This document shows, piece by piece, positions 8,904 to 18,479 of a DNA stretch of 64,000 nt. Each line of letters starts with the position of its first letter. The stretch's first letter is position 1. The notes under the pieces were generated by a model. The model was not told the DNA's origin. It made no database searches and was given only the letters and a program-made list of their open reading frames with translations. The stretch is taken from contig JAFXZY010000007.1 of NCBI GenBank assembly GCA_017541025.1, positions 62,001 to 126,000 of the forward strand, written 5' to 3'. The position numbers and the translations under genes were made by a program. Origin of the DNA: Bacteroidaceae bacterium (GTDB lineage Bacteria > Bacteroidota > Bacteroidia > Bacteroidales > Bacteroidaceae).

Positions 8904-11177
8904 ATGAAACGTTTATTCTTTTCCCTGTTCCTATTGGCAACACTCGGTGCTGCTGCACAGACAGAGATTATGCAACAGCCTATTGACCGTGAAGCTAACG
9001 GGCCTACACGTCAATTATACCGTTACCTTCGTGACAAAGTGTGGGGACAAAAAGTGCTCTCCGGTTGTCAGGCACGTTGGGATTATAATATCACAGATGC
9101 AGAGGGCATAAAAGAACGTTCTGGACGCTATCCTGCCATTAATATCTTCGACTTTCAGCACTTTCGGCAGCGCAATCTCAATTATATGGGGCCAACGGCT
9201 AAGAATTGGCACAAAGAAGGAGGTATTGTCGGTTTTATATGGCATTGGAGTGTTCCCGTAAGCCCGGATTTGTTATCTAAAGATGGTTATGCATTTTACT
9301 CTCCGACAGGGGCACAAGGACGACCTGGTACACTTTTCTCACCACGCCGTGCCTTGCAGAACGGAACGCCAGAGCAACGTATTATTAATGAGAATTTAGA
9401 TACTATAGTAAATTACTTGCTATACTACCAGCAGCAGGGCATCCCTATCTTATGGCGTCCCTTCCACGAAGCAGCTGGCAATACTAATCGTGGAGGTAAA
9501 GCATGGTTCTGGTGGGGTAATGATGGAGCTGAGGCCTTCAAGCAACTCTATCTCTACACCCAACGTTACCTGATGGAACACGGTGTACATAACCTTATAT
9601 ATATATGGACCTCCGAATTAGATGATGATGATTGGTACCCAGGCGATGAGTATGTTGATATTATTGCACGCGACCAGTATCATATACCTTCCCAACATGA
9701 TTCCTTCAAGGAGCAGTTCGACTTACTTCGCAGGAAATACCCGTCGAAAATGCTTGCTTTAGCTGAATGCGATTGTGTGCCAAGTGCAGAGGCGATGGAA
9801 AAGGATAATGCCAAATGGCTATTTGTTGCTCCTTGGACTACACCATTCGTGTTCAGTCGTCAAAACGATGATGCTTTTTGGAAGAAATTCCACTCAGAGA
9901 CTCTCATTCTTACTCGCGACGAAGTGAACCGGGCAGGAACATATCAACTGGAAATCAACAAAGAAAGCGGAATATACAGGAAAGGAGAAAAAGCCATCAT
10001 CACCTGTCATACCGATGCTGTTCCTTTGGATTCTGTTCGGGTTAGGGTTTATCATAACAACCAGTTGAACCGTGAATACAGCCTGTTGCCTACAACTCCT
10101 AACTTCATCACTATGGAACAAACGCTTGACAGCACATGCGCTGTAAGTGTTGAGGTACATGAGAACAACGGAAAACCATCTTCTATAGGATATCTGGTAG
10201 CACCTGAGGGATTCCGTTCCGGTTACAGCGAGCCCTCCGACCTGATGCAGTACTGGGATAACCAGAGAAAGTTACTCAAGGCACTTCCTATGCAAGTAAA
10301 AACAGCCAACCTCGAAGTACCTGAGTGGTGTCTGGGTAAATATACATGTCAGGACGTGGAAATCAACTGTCTCGGTCCGTCTCCAGTCCGTGGCTATATG
10401 GCAAAGCCTGTCAATGCCAAAAAGAAATCCCTGCCTATTATTATCCTTTGCCGTGCAGCTGGTGTCAGTGGCAACTGGTGCCGCTGTCAGGTAGACGAAT
10501 GTGTCGGTAATGCCGCAAAGGGTAACGGCGCCTTAAGTCTGGATCTGAATGCGCACGGGATGCTGAACGGGCAGGATGATGACTATTACAAAATGCTGGA
10601 GAACGGACTTCTGCACAACTATTTCGAGCACAATGCAGCTGACCGTGAGACATATTACTTCAAAGGAATGTACCTACGCCTTATGCGTGCCATCGAGTAC
10701 ATGACGCGCCAACCGGAATGGGATGGCCGTCGCATTCTAGTTGTTGGTGAAAGCCAGGGAGGCGGACAGGCTGTAGCAGCTGCAGGACTTGATTCACGCG
10801 TTTCAGCTATTGTGCTTAATGTGCCTGCCATGCAAGACCTTGGAGGTGCCCGTGTCGGTCGCCGGAGCGGATGGCCACAACCCATAGAAAACCATCAGCA
10901 TCTCTCACAATCCCAACTGGATGCTACACTTCCCTATTTCGATGGGTCACAGTTTATTCGTCATTCCAAGGCGGAGATCTATTGTGAAATAGGACTCATA
11001 GACACCACTTGCCCACCCTCAGCCATATGGTCATCGCTCAACAATGCAAAGGGCAAGAAGACCATCAACTGTGTACCTTACCGCACCCACGCATGGCCTT
11101 CTGGAGCATTCCGTCAGCCGTGGGAACAGAAATACCTTCGCCCACGTGAGGCATTCATCAACGATTATCTCAAGTAA
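8904..11177 (+). CDS. Bimodular GH26 beta-mannanase - CE7 acetyl esterase
   Basis: A secreted two-domain enzyme for acetylated mannan. Signal peptide about 1-18. The GH26 domain is at about 28-340 with acid/base in LWRPFHEAAG (about E189) and nucleophile in ALAECD (about E288). The C-terminal alpha/beta hydrolase of acetyl-xylan-esterase type (CE7) is at about 440-757, with nucleophile Ser in GESQGGGQ (about S617), Asp in IDTTCPPS (about D700) and His in RTHAWP (about H729). One chain can therefore deacetylate and cut the backbone. It has no YDLxGR-type tail. It is the first gene of the long operon, 3 bp from the GH5 gene. The natural ester target (acetyl on mannose, or another polysaccharide) is inferred. 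Confidence 0.88.
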   Translation: MKRLFFSLFLLATLGAAAQTEIMQQPIDREANGPTRQLYRYLRDKVWGQKVLSGCQARWDYNITDAEGIKERSGRYPAINIFDFQHFRQRNLNYMGPTAKNWHKEGGIVGFIWHWSVPVSPDLLSKDGYAFYSPTGAQGRPGTLFSPRRALQNGTPEQRIINENLDTIVNYLLYYQQQGIPILWRPFHEAAGNTNRGGKAWFWWGNDGAEAFKQLYLYTQRYLMEHGVHNLIYIWTSELDDDDWYPGDEYVDIIARDQYHIPSQHDSFKEQFDLLRRKYPSKMLALAECDCVPSAEAMEKDNAKWLFVAPWTTPFVFSRQNDDAFWKKFHSETLILTRDEVNRAGTYQLEINKESGIYRKGEKAIITCHTDAVPLDSVRVRVYHNNQLNREYSLLPTTPNFITMEQTLDSTCAVSVEVHENNGKPSSIGYLVAPEGFRSGYSEPSDLMQYWDNQRKLLKALPMQVKTANLEVPEWCLGKYTCQDVEINCLGPSPVRGYMAKPVNAKKKSLPIIILCRAAGVSGNWCRCQVDECVGNAAKGNGALSLDLNAHGMLNGQDDDYYKMLENGLLHNYFEHNAADRETYYFKGMYLRLMRAIEYMTRQPEWDGRRILVVGESQGGGQAVAAAGLDSRVSAIVLNVPAMQDLGGARVGRRSGWPQPIENHQHLSQSQLDATLPYFDGSQFIRHSKAEIYCEIGLIDTTCPPSAIWSSLNNAKGKKTINCVPYRTHAWPSGAFRQPWEQKYLRPREAFINDYLK

Positions 11178-11180
11178 AAT

Positions 11181-12554
11181 ATGAAACGATTCATCTTATC
11201 TATAACATTCATATCTGTATGCGTCTGCATTTGCGCGCAGAATACAACTTCTTTTGAATCATCTTACGAGGCAGTAGAGCATATGCGACTAGGCTGGAAC
11301 TTAGGCAATACGCTGGATAGTAATTCGGGCGACACGCTGAACATGTGGATTGAGCATTGGACAGACCGCACGCCTGCTGCCTACGAGAGAGCCTGGGGAC
11401 AGACAGTTGTAAAACCGGAACTCTTCAAATTGTTCAAGGAAGCAGGCTTTAATGCTATCCGCGTACCCGTGACCTGGTACCCTCATATGGAAGCCAAGTT
11501 CAAATTCAGTTCTTCCAGCAATAGCTACTGGTATCCATCGAAAGACGATCTCGGCACCAAGGTGCAGGCGGCATGGATGCAACGTGTGAAGGAAATCGTG
11601 GATTATATTATAGGCCAAGATATGTATTGTATTCTTAACATCCACCATGATACAGGTGCCGCCAACACAGCATGGCTGGTAGCCGATGAAGCCACCTATA
11701 CCAGCCAGCATGAACGTTTCGAAGCGATATGGCAGCAGATTGCCGAGACATTCCGCGACTATGACGAGCACCTGCTGTTCGAAGCCTACAACGAGATGTT
11801 AGACGGTGACCGTTCGTGGTGTTTTGCCTCGTTTGGTGCACCTGGAAACTATAACGCCGCCAAAGCTAAGGCGGCCTACACTGCCATCAACAATTATGCC
11901 CAGAATTTCGTAGATGCAGTCCGTGCTACCGGAGGCAACAACGCACAGCGCAATCTCGTCGTCTCCACATACGGGGCATGCAACGGAGGGGGAAACTGGA
12001 GTTCCCATCTGCAAGACCCACTCAAGGAAATGCTACTGCCCAACGACCCTGCCGGCGAAGGACACATTATCTTCGAGGTGCATAGTTATCCCGAAGTCAA
12101 GAATCTCAACAATGCCAAGAACGAGCTACAAAACAACATTAATGACCTCAAGAAGTATCTGGTGAAGAAAGGTGCACCTGTCATCTTCGGTGAATGGGGA
12201 ACAAGTACAGAAAAAGCTTACGAGAACTACCGCAACAACATGCTTGAATTTGCTCGCTATTTTGTACAGCAGACCAAGCAAGCTGGGATGGGCACCTTCT
12301 ACTGGATGGGGCTCTCAGACGGAACTGACCGGGATAATCCAGTCTTCACGCAACCCGACCTTGTAGATGCCATCACCAAGGGCTACTATGGTGACGGCGG
12401 TTATGCCGATGGCATTAGATCAACCTCCAATTCCACTGGAAAAGATAAGTGGAAGGATGAAAGATGCTATGACCTGAAAGGCTGCCGTATCACAAATTCA
12501 ACCGAGCAATCTGGTATAATTATTAGAAATGGTAAGAAAGTAATCAGGCAATAA
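11181..12554 (+). CDS. GH5 endoglycanase (subfamily 4-like)
   Basis: Secreted retaining endo-beta-1,4-glycanase. Signal peptide about 1-19. The (beta/alpha)8 domain has the GH5 landmarks RLGWNLGNTLDS, NAIRVPVTW, the His pair in ILNIHHD, acid/base in FEAYNEML (about E205) and nucleophile in PVIFGEWGT (about E338). The N-terminal pattern resembles GH5_4, a group with endoglucanase, xyloglucanase, lichenase and mannanase members, so glucomannan is a sensible substrate here. The C-terminus carries a YDLKGCR...IIIRNGKKVIRQ tail like those of other secreted proteins in the window. The next gene follows after 1 bp. Confidence 0.85.
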   Translation: MKRFILSITFISVCVCICAQNTTSFESSYEAVEHMRLGWNLGNTLDSNSGDTLNMWIEHWTDRTPAAYERAWGQTVVKPELFKLFKEAGFNAIRVPVTWYPHMEAKFKFSSSSNSYWYPSKDDLGTKVQAAWMQRVKEIVDYIIGQDMYCILNIHHDTGAANTAWLVADEATYTSQHERFEAIWQQIAETFRDYDEHLLFEAYNEMLDGDRSWCFASFGAPGNYNAAKAKAAYTAINNYAQNFVDAVRATGGNNAQRNLVVSTYGACNGGGNWSSHLQDPLKEMLLPNDPAGEGHIIFEVHSYPEVKNLNNAKNELQNNINDLKKYLVKKGAPVIFGEWGTSTEKAYENYRNNMLEFARYFVQQTKQAGMGTFYWMGLSDGTDRDNPVFTQPDLVDAITKGYYGDGGYADGIRSTSNSTGKDKWKDERCYDLKGCRITNSTEQSGIIIRNGKKVIRQ

Positions 12555-12555
12555 G

Positions 12556-13734
12556 ATGAGAAAGACATCATTTATATATATCCTGCTGATGCTATTCATT
12601 GTGAGCGGCATTTCAGCACAGGAATCCCGCCAGTTGTCGCCAGAGGCTGAGGCTCTGCTGCAGTATCTGAAGGAGATTGAAGGCGAGAAAACACTTTCGG
12701 GAACTACTGCCAACGTAAACTGGAACATCAACGAGGCCAAGTGGGTAAACAAGCACACAGGCAAATGGCCGGCGCTGAATTTCTTTGATTTCATCCACCT
12801 TCCTTTCTCGCCATCCAACTGGATTGACTACAGTAATATCACCGAAGTCTATAACTGGCATAAAAATGGTGGCATCGTAGGTTGTATGTGGCATTGGAAC
12901 ATGCCAACCAACGATGGTCAGGACTGGACCTGCACGCCAGGTACGGGTAACAAAGAAACCGGCTTTGATGTCCGAAAGATCTTCGAGCCCGAGTCGGCTG
13001 AGTATAAGCAGATGATGAATGACATTGATAAGGTAGCCTCTACTCTTAAAAAACTCAAACAACGGAAAATTCCCGTGTTGTGGCGTCCATTACACGAGGC
13101 AGGTGGCCAATGGTTCTGGTGGGGACTTGATGCAGAGGCTTGTAACGAACTGTGGCGAGTGATGTACAAAAGATTCCATGAAGCCGGGCTCAACAACCTA
13201 ATATGGGTATGGACGTCAGCAGCTGCATGGAACAGACCTTATAGCGAAGGCTACAAATGGTATCCGGGAGATGAATATGTGGATATTGTGGGAATAGATA
13301 TCTACAACAACAGCAGCGCCAGTAATATCTATTCAACTTGCTACAAGATGCTTAGGAAAAAATCACCAGACAAGCTCATTGCTCTCACTGAGTGCGGCAG
13401 TCTGGCACCTATCAGTCAACAATGGAAAGCAGGCGCAAGATGGCTCTATTTTGCACCATGGTATGATTATGAACGCACCAATAATACAAGCAGCGAGGCC
13501 TTCAAGAGTACTGAGCACCAGCACTGCAACGTGGAATGGTGGAACGATGCATTCTCTAACGATTACGTGCTCACGCGTGACGAGTTCAAGCGCGATTTGC
13601 AGACAAGAATAAATTCTGTACATTCCAATACTCCTACAGCAATCCAGGGAAGTTATAACATTCTGGGGACTCCGTGGAATAAAGGCTCTAAAGGTATCAA
13701 CATTGTTAATGGGAAAAAATATATTAGAAAATAA
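12556..13734 (+). CDS. GH26 beta-mannanase
   Basis: Secreted endo-beta-1,4-mannanase or mannobiohydrolase. Signal peptide about 1-21. A single GH26 domain has acid/base in LWRPLHEAGGQWFWWG (about E181) and nucleophile in ALTECGS (about E279), plus the WHWNMP substrate-binding strand. The C-terminus ends with a shortened form of the shared tail (GINIVNGKKYIRK). Its stop overlaps the start of the following gene (TAATG). It is one of three GH26 domains in the operon, implying division of labour between surface or secreted endo-cutting and mannobiose release. Which one does what cannot be read from sequence. Confidence 0.9.
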   Translation: MRKTSFIYILLMLFIVSGISAQESRQLSPEAEALLQYLKEIEGEKTLSGTTANVNWNINEAKWVNKHTGKWPALNFFDFIHLPFSPSNWIDYSNITEVYNWHKNGGIVGCMWHWNMPTNDGQDWTCTPGTGNKETGFDVRKIFEPESAEYKQMMNDIDKVASTLKKLKQRKIPVLWRPLHEAGGQWFWWGLDAEACNELWRVMYKRFHEAGLNNLIWVWTSAAAWNRPYSEGYKWYPGDEYVDIVGIDIYNNSSASNIYSTCYKMLRKKSPDKLIALTECGSLAPISQQWKAGARWLYFAPWYDYERTNNTSSEAFKSTEHQHCNVEWWNDAFSNDYVLTRDEFKRDLQTRINSVHSNTPTAIQGSYNILGTPWNKGSKGINIVNGKKYIRK

Positions 13735-15347
13735 TGAGAAATCTGTTATTGCTGGCAATTGGCCTTCTCGCATTTCCGAAAACCGATGCCCAAATTATTA
13801 AAGTTAGTCCGCAGGCTACCTCCTGTTCTCTTTACCAGCGCGTGGATATAGATGTGGAGTTGAAAGGTGATTGGGAGAATCCCTACAGACAGGAAGAGGC
13901 GCGTCTTGATATGGTGGTGACGACACCCGATGGCATGAACAGTGTTGTACCGGCATTCTTCGTCAATGGAGAGTCTGGCAAGAAAAGCCATTGGATGGTC
14001 AGATACACACCTCAGACCAAAGGACAGCTCACCTATTTCCTGCGTTATGTTCAACCTGGGATGGAGTCTGTTTCGCAATCGTACACACTTACTGTGGAAG
14101 ATGGCAATGGTCACGGTTTCCTGCATACCGCCGACGATTGGACGCTGCGATATGATGACGGTACTCCTTTCCGTGGCATAGGCGAGAATATCTGTTGGGA
14201 GTCAAGAGCGAGCGATGACTCTAAGTACTTCAAAACATTACATGAACAGCATGAAAGGTTCAACTATCCGGCTATGCTGCCGAAGTTTGCTGAAAACGGA
14301 GGAAACTTCACGCGTATATGGATGTGCTCATGGAATTTTCCTATCGATAAGAAGAACAACTTCAACAATCCTCGCTATGAGGCATGCGATGGTCCTGTCA
14401 ACCCCAGTGCCGTAAAGCGTCTGGACGAGACTGTCGAGCTGTGCGAGAAGCATGGAATAAAGATTATGCTCTGTATCGGAGCTGGTGAGGCACGCACCAA
14501 TGGCGAGTTCTTTGTAAGCGAGAAGGCAAAGGCCGCTCACCGTAATCGTCTTCGCTATATCGTTGCCCGTTGGGGATATAGCGAGGCCATTGCAATGTGG
14601 GAATTTTTCAATGAGATTGACAATATCCAATACCACGACAGGAATAATCCTATCCCCGCGAAGGACATTGTCAACTGGCATGCCCACATGGCTCGTTACA
14701 TCAAGAGCATTGATGCCTACAAGCATATCGTGACAACGTCTATCTCACACCGCGACCTGGAAGGACTAAACTCCATTGCTGACATGGATATCAACCAGAA
14801 GCATATCTATAACAATACCTCTGTCATTCCCCAAACCATCAAGGACTATGCCCGGAAATTCGGGAAGCCATACATCATAGGCGAATTCGGTTACGAGTGG
14901 GACTGGTCGAAGAATTTCGATGATTTCGCTGATGGCATGGATATGGATTTCCGTCGTGGTCTATGGTATGGACTGTTCTCGCCAACCCCGGTAACCCCCA
15001 TGAGCTGGTGGTGGGAGTATTTCGACAATCGCAATATGCAGCGCTTTTTCCGTGCTCCCGCCATGATTAATAAAGAAATGATAGAGAGCGGTAATGGCAG
15101 CTTTGTGCCATGCGAGGCAAGTGCAGACAATGGTCAGGCGTTTGCCGTGAAGTGTGGAAAGAAGACCTACGTTTATCTCTTCAATGACTCTAAAAGTGCC
15201 ATGAAGAAAGTGCAGGTTGAAGCCGGCGGCACACTACACGAATTGGATATTGAAAGAGCTGTATGGGGTAAGGGCAGAAAGTGTGAAGGCACAATCAGCA
15301 CCTCCGTAAAACCTAACGCCGAGAAAGTCTTTGTTATTGAATTGTGA
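13734..15347 (+). CDS. DUF5060 plus GH5-like clan GH-A glycoside hydrolase
   Basis: Signal peptide about 1-19, an N-terminal immunoglobulin-like DUF5060 domain (about 22-125), a (beta/alpha)8 catalytic domain (about 135-440) and a small C-terminal beta domain. Clan GH-A catalytic residues are visible: acid/base in MWEFFNEID (about E294) and nucleophile in YIIGEFGYEWD (about E384). DUF5060-type enzymes include exo- and endo-acting beta-glycosidases placed in or near GH5. In this operon beta-mannan or glucomannan oligosaccharides are the likely substrate, but that is inference. The start overlaps the previous stop by four bases (TAATG). Confidence 0.8.
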   Translation: MRNLLLLAIGLLAFPKTDAQIIKVSPQATSCSLYQRVDIDVELKGDWENPYRQEEARLDMVVTTPDGMNSVVPAFFVNGESGKKSHWMVRYTPQTKGQLTYFLRYVQPGMESVSQSYTLTVEDGNGHGFLHTADDWTLRYDDGTPFRGIGENICWESRASDDSKYFKTLHEQHERFNYPAMLPKFAENGGNFTRIWMCSWNFPIDKKNNFNNPRYEACDGPVNPSAVKRLDETVELCEKHGIKIMLCIGAGEARTNGEFFVSEKAKAAHRNRLRYIVARWGYSEAIAMWEFFNEIDNIQYHDRNNPIPAKDIVNWHAHMARYIKSIDAYKHIVTTSISHRDLEGLNSIADMDINQKHIYNNTSVIPQTIKDYARKFGKPYIIGEFGYEWDWSKNFDDFADGMDMDFRRGLWYGLFSPTPVTPMSWWWEYFDNRNMQRFFRAPAMINKEMIESGNGSFVPCEASADNGQAFAVKCGKKTYVYLFNDSKSAMKKVQVEAGGTLHELDIERAVWGKGRKCEGTISTSVKPNAEKVFVIEL

Positions 15348-15367
15348 ATACATTCAAGCATAAAAAT

Positions 15368-18300
15368 ATGAAACAGTTATCCCTTCTCACCCTATTGTTG
15401 GCACTGACCATGAATGCCACAAGTGCCGTACAAACCATTCGCATTAAGAATCTCCAGCAAGGCAAACAGTTTGACGGCATTGGAGCCGTGAATGGAGGAG
15501 GTGCCACCTCTGTATTGCTGAAGGATTATCCTGAGCCATGGCGCTCACAGATTATGGACATGGTATATAAACCAATGTTCGGTGCATCTGTCAGTGCACT
15601 CCTCGTTGAAATACCCGGTGACGGCAATTCTACCCAAGGCTCCATGCCCTCTCACGCCCACGAACCTGGCGATGCCAATTTCCTTCGCGGCTACATGTGG
15701 TGGGTGATGCAGGAGACCAAGCGGCGCAACCCCGGATTGGCTCTTGATGCTACAGCGTGGAGCGCCCCCGCCTGGGTGGGCAACTTCTGGAGCGACGACA
15801 TGGTGGACTACTACATCTCCTGGCTCCAGGGACTGCGCCATGTGCACGGCCTCGAGCTTGATGCCCTGGGTTGTCACAATGAGAAAGGCTGGGACGCCAA
15901 CTTCGCCAAGCACTTGCGCAAGGCCATGAACGAACGCGGCTTCCGCGATGTCAAGCTCCACGGCTTCGGCAACTGGGGCCGTCAGAAGATGGATTTCCTC
16001 AAGCGCATGCAGGAGGATGAAGAGCTGCGCGATGCCCTCGACGCCGTTTGTGCCCACACCTACAGCGAGATACAGCTGACACCCGAGCAACGCAAGATAG
16101 CAGAGGATATGGGCAAACCTATCTGGAACAGCGAAGATCACGTGTATCTGCCAGGCTTTGATTGCCTTATCAGTATCGTACATTGTTTTAACCAGAATTA
16201 TATCGTCAGCGGCGCCACCAAGGTTATCAACTGGTATGACATAGGGGCCACTTATCCGTTGGAGCCATATAGCAAGGAACCACCCATGCTGCTGGCCCAA
16301 GAACCATGGAGCGGACATTACACAGTGCGTGATGCGTTATGGGGATATGCTCACTACGGACAGTTCACACGTGTAGGCTGGCGTTATATCGATGACGGTT
16401 GTATGAATTTACCAGACGGCGGTTCTATGGTAACCATGCGCGACCCGAAGACAGGTGACTATAGCATCATAGCCGAGACAAAGGGAGCGAAGAAGGCACA
16501 GACAATTAAGATTACGGTGGATGACGGACTGTCCAAGGGAAAACTTTGTGTATGGTATAGCGACTCTCTGCAACAATTTGTACGTCTGAAAGACATCACA
16601 CCCAAGGGAGGGAGTTTTTCTTTTACCATGAAACCAGATGCAGTCTATTCGCTTTCTACAACGACAGGACAACAGAAAGGTTCCTTCTCAAACATTCCTT
16701 CATCTAAGCCCTTCCCTATACCATACGAAGATAACTTTGAACAATACACGAATGCTTCGGAGTGGGGCTATTTGCCTCACTATCTGGCAGATTTGATCGG
16801 ATGCTTTGAGTTAAGACCCACTCCCGCTCCAAACCCTAAACTCTCAACTCTAAACTCCAATACCTGTATCCAGCAGGTAGTTGGTTCCCATACACTCAGC
16901 TGGGCTCCAGAATGGCATCACTATACCATCCTGGGAGATGCCAATTGGACTGATTATGAGATAAGTGCCGATGTCTATCTGAATCCTGGCGACCAGGCTG
17001 GAGTAATGGGACGCCTCTGCGATGTAGGTTCTGGATACGGTATTTGGGCCAAAGGATACTACCTGAAGATGGACGACAAAGGGAAGGTAACACTTATCCT
17101 GACTCGTGGAAAACGTGACCAGAAGGAACTTATTGGCGACAAAGAACAGCAGGCAATCATTCTGGCTCGAAAGGATGTGGAGATTGGCGGTGAATATACA
17201 CTCGACGAAACACTGGTAAACGGCATTGCTCCATGTCAATGGCATAACCTGAAGTTACGCTTCGAGAATGACCGGATAACGGGATTCGTTGATGGCATGG
17301 AAGTGGTACGTGCTAAATCTGATCATTACGGTAAGGGAATGGCCGGACTTATTGCCCCGCTTTTGGAAAGAAGTGTATCTACACCTTACTTCGACAACTT
17401 GCGTATCGTTCCTCTTGGACGCACACATGCTACAGAGACCGCCATTCCGTCTATACAGCCTATTTACCCTGCGTCAGCTAACTATAATGGGCGGCAAGCT
17501 TTATTACAAAGATTAAGACATCTTAGCAAAAAGGGTATTATGTTCGGTCACCAAGACGATCCATTCTACGGTCTTGGTTGGCAGTGGGAACGCGGCAGAA
17601 GCGATGTGCTTGAAGTCTGTGGCGACTATCCAGCTGTTATGGGCTTCGAACTGGGAGGTATCGAGTTGGGCGATGTCAAGAGTTTGGACAGCGTACCTTT
17701 TTCCCGTCTTCGTGAAGAATTGTTAGCCCACGTACGTCGAGGTGGTATCGCAACCATCTCATGGCATCCGCGCAACCCGCTGACTGGAGGAACGGCCTGG
17801 GATAACAAGGACAAAACGGTAGTTCGCAGCATACTGCCTGGCGGTAGCCAGCACCAGAAGTTCCAAACATGGATGCAGCGCTTGTCAGCATTCCTTCTGT
17901 CACTGAGTGATGAGCATGGGAAGCCCGTACCTTTCATTTTCCGTCCTTGGCACGAGAATAGTGGAGGATGGTTCTGGTGGGGAAAAGGACTTTGTACAGC
18001 AGAGGAATACAAGGCGCTTTGGGCTATGCTACAGGACAAACTTTTGACTGATGGGTTGACTAATATCGTATGGAGTTGGAGTCCCAACTTTGGAATGAAG
18101 GAGGATGATATGAATTCTTACCCCGGTGACAGCCGCGTAGATATCATAGGCCTGGATGCTTACCAACAGTCTCATGACGAGAAAGCGTTTGCGAATACGC
18201 TCAATAACGACCTGACTCGGTTATGCAATTATGCCAAGCAGCACAACCGCCTCGTGGCGCTGACAGAATGCGGTTACCAAAATCTGCCAGACCCTACATG

Positions 18301-18475
18301 GTGGACACGTGTTCTGAAACCGCAAATCGAGAAATATCCCCTCAGTTATTTCCTTGTCTGGCGTAATGCAGACTACCGCCAATACTTTGCTCCCGCACCT
18401 AACACAAAGGATGCACCGGATTTCCGTAAAATGGTCGAAAACAAAAAAATACTTATGCTTAACGATATCAAGTAG
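15368..18475 (+). CDS. GH59 (galactocerebrosidase-like) - GH26 fusion
   Basis: A three-part secreted protein. After the signal peptide (about 1-20), residues about 30-690 follow the galactosylceramidase layout: FDGIGAVNGGGATS, a barrel with glutamates in GCHNEKGWD (about E172) and WNSEDH (about E256) matching the two catalytic Glu of GALC, LLAQEPWSGHYTVR, and a lectin-like domain with PYEDNFE and ILGDANWTDYEI. Residues about 700-1035 form a complete GH26 domain with acid/base in FIFRPWHENSGGWFWWG (about E863) and nucleophile in ALTECGY (about E967). The start was set at the ATG at 15368, since an in-frame GTG overlaps the previous stop. A short insert (NPKLSTLNSN) derives from a simple repeat. 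GH59 activity would be beta-galactosidase. The target is unknown. Confidence 0.82.
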   Translation: MKQLSLLTLLLALTMNATSAVQTIRIKNLQQGKQFDGIGAVNGGGATSVLLKDYPEPWRSQIMDMVYKPMFGASVSALLVEIPGDGNSTQGSMPSHAHEPGDANFLRGYMWWVMQETKRRNPGLALDATAWSAPAWVGNFWSDDMVDYYISWLQGLRHVHGLELDALGCHNEKGWDANFAKHLRKAMNERGFRDVKLHGFGNWGRQKMDFLKRMQEDEELRDALDAVCAHTYSEIQLTPEQRKIAEDMGKPIWNSEDHVYLPGFDCLISIVHCFNQNYIVSGATKVINWYDIGATYPLEPYSKEPPMLLAQEPWSGHYTVRDALWGYAHYGQFTRVGWRYIDDGCMNLPDGGSMVTMRDPKTGDYSIIAETKGAKKAQTIKITVDDGLSKGKLCVWYSDSLQQFVRLKDITPKGGSFSFTMKPDAVYSLSTTTGQQKGSFSNIPSSKPFPIPYEDNFEQYTNASEWGYLPHYLADLIGCFELRPTPAPNPKLSTLNSNTCIQQVVGSHTLSWAPEWHHYTILGDANWTDYEISADVYLNPGDQAGVMGRLCDVGSGYGIWAKGYYLKMDDKGKVTLILTRGKRDQKELIGDKEQQAIILARKDVEIGGEYTLDETLVNGIAPCQWHNLKLRFENDRITGFVDGMEVVRAKSDHYGKGMAGLIAPLLERSVSTPYFDNLRIVPLGRTHATETAIPSIQPIYPASANYNGRQALLQRLRHLSKKGIMFGHQDDPFYGLGWQWERGRSDVLEVCGDYPAVMGFELGGIELGDVKSLDSVPFSRLREELLAHVRRGGIATISWHPRNPLTGGTAWDNKDKTVVRSILPGGSQHQKFQTWMQRLSAFLLSLSDEHGKPVPFIFRPWHENSGGWFWWGKGLCTAEEYKALWAMLQDKLLTDGLTNIVWSWSPNFGMKEDDMNSYPGDSRVDIIGLDAYQQSHDEKAFANTLNNDLTRLCNYAKQHNRLVALTECGYQNLPDPTWWTRVLKPQIEKYPLSYFLVWRNADYRQYFAPAPNTKDAPDFRKMVENKKILMLNDIK
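16828..16863 (+). repeat. In-frame simple repeat inside the GH59-GH26 gene
   Basis: Repeated CAAACTCTAAACTC-like units (AACCCTAAACTCTCAACTCTAAACTC in two overlapping parts) encode a low-complexity stretch between the barrel/sandwich part and the lectin-like domain. The sequence resembles other short intergenic repeats in the window and probably inserted secondarily. Confidence 0.55.
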
Positions 18476-18479
18476 TAAT

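Noticed and set aside
15545-16318. A 257-codon open frame on the minus strand opposite the GH59-GH26 gene
   Set aside because: It lies wholly inside a well-supported gene, has no recognisable domain, and follows from codon bias of the plus strand.
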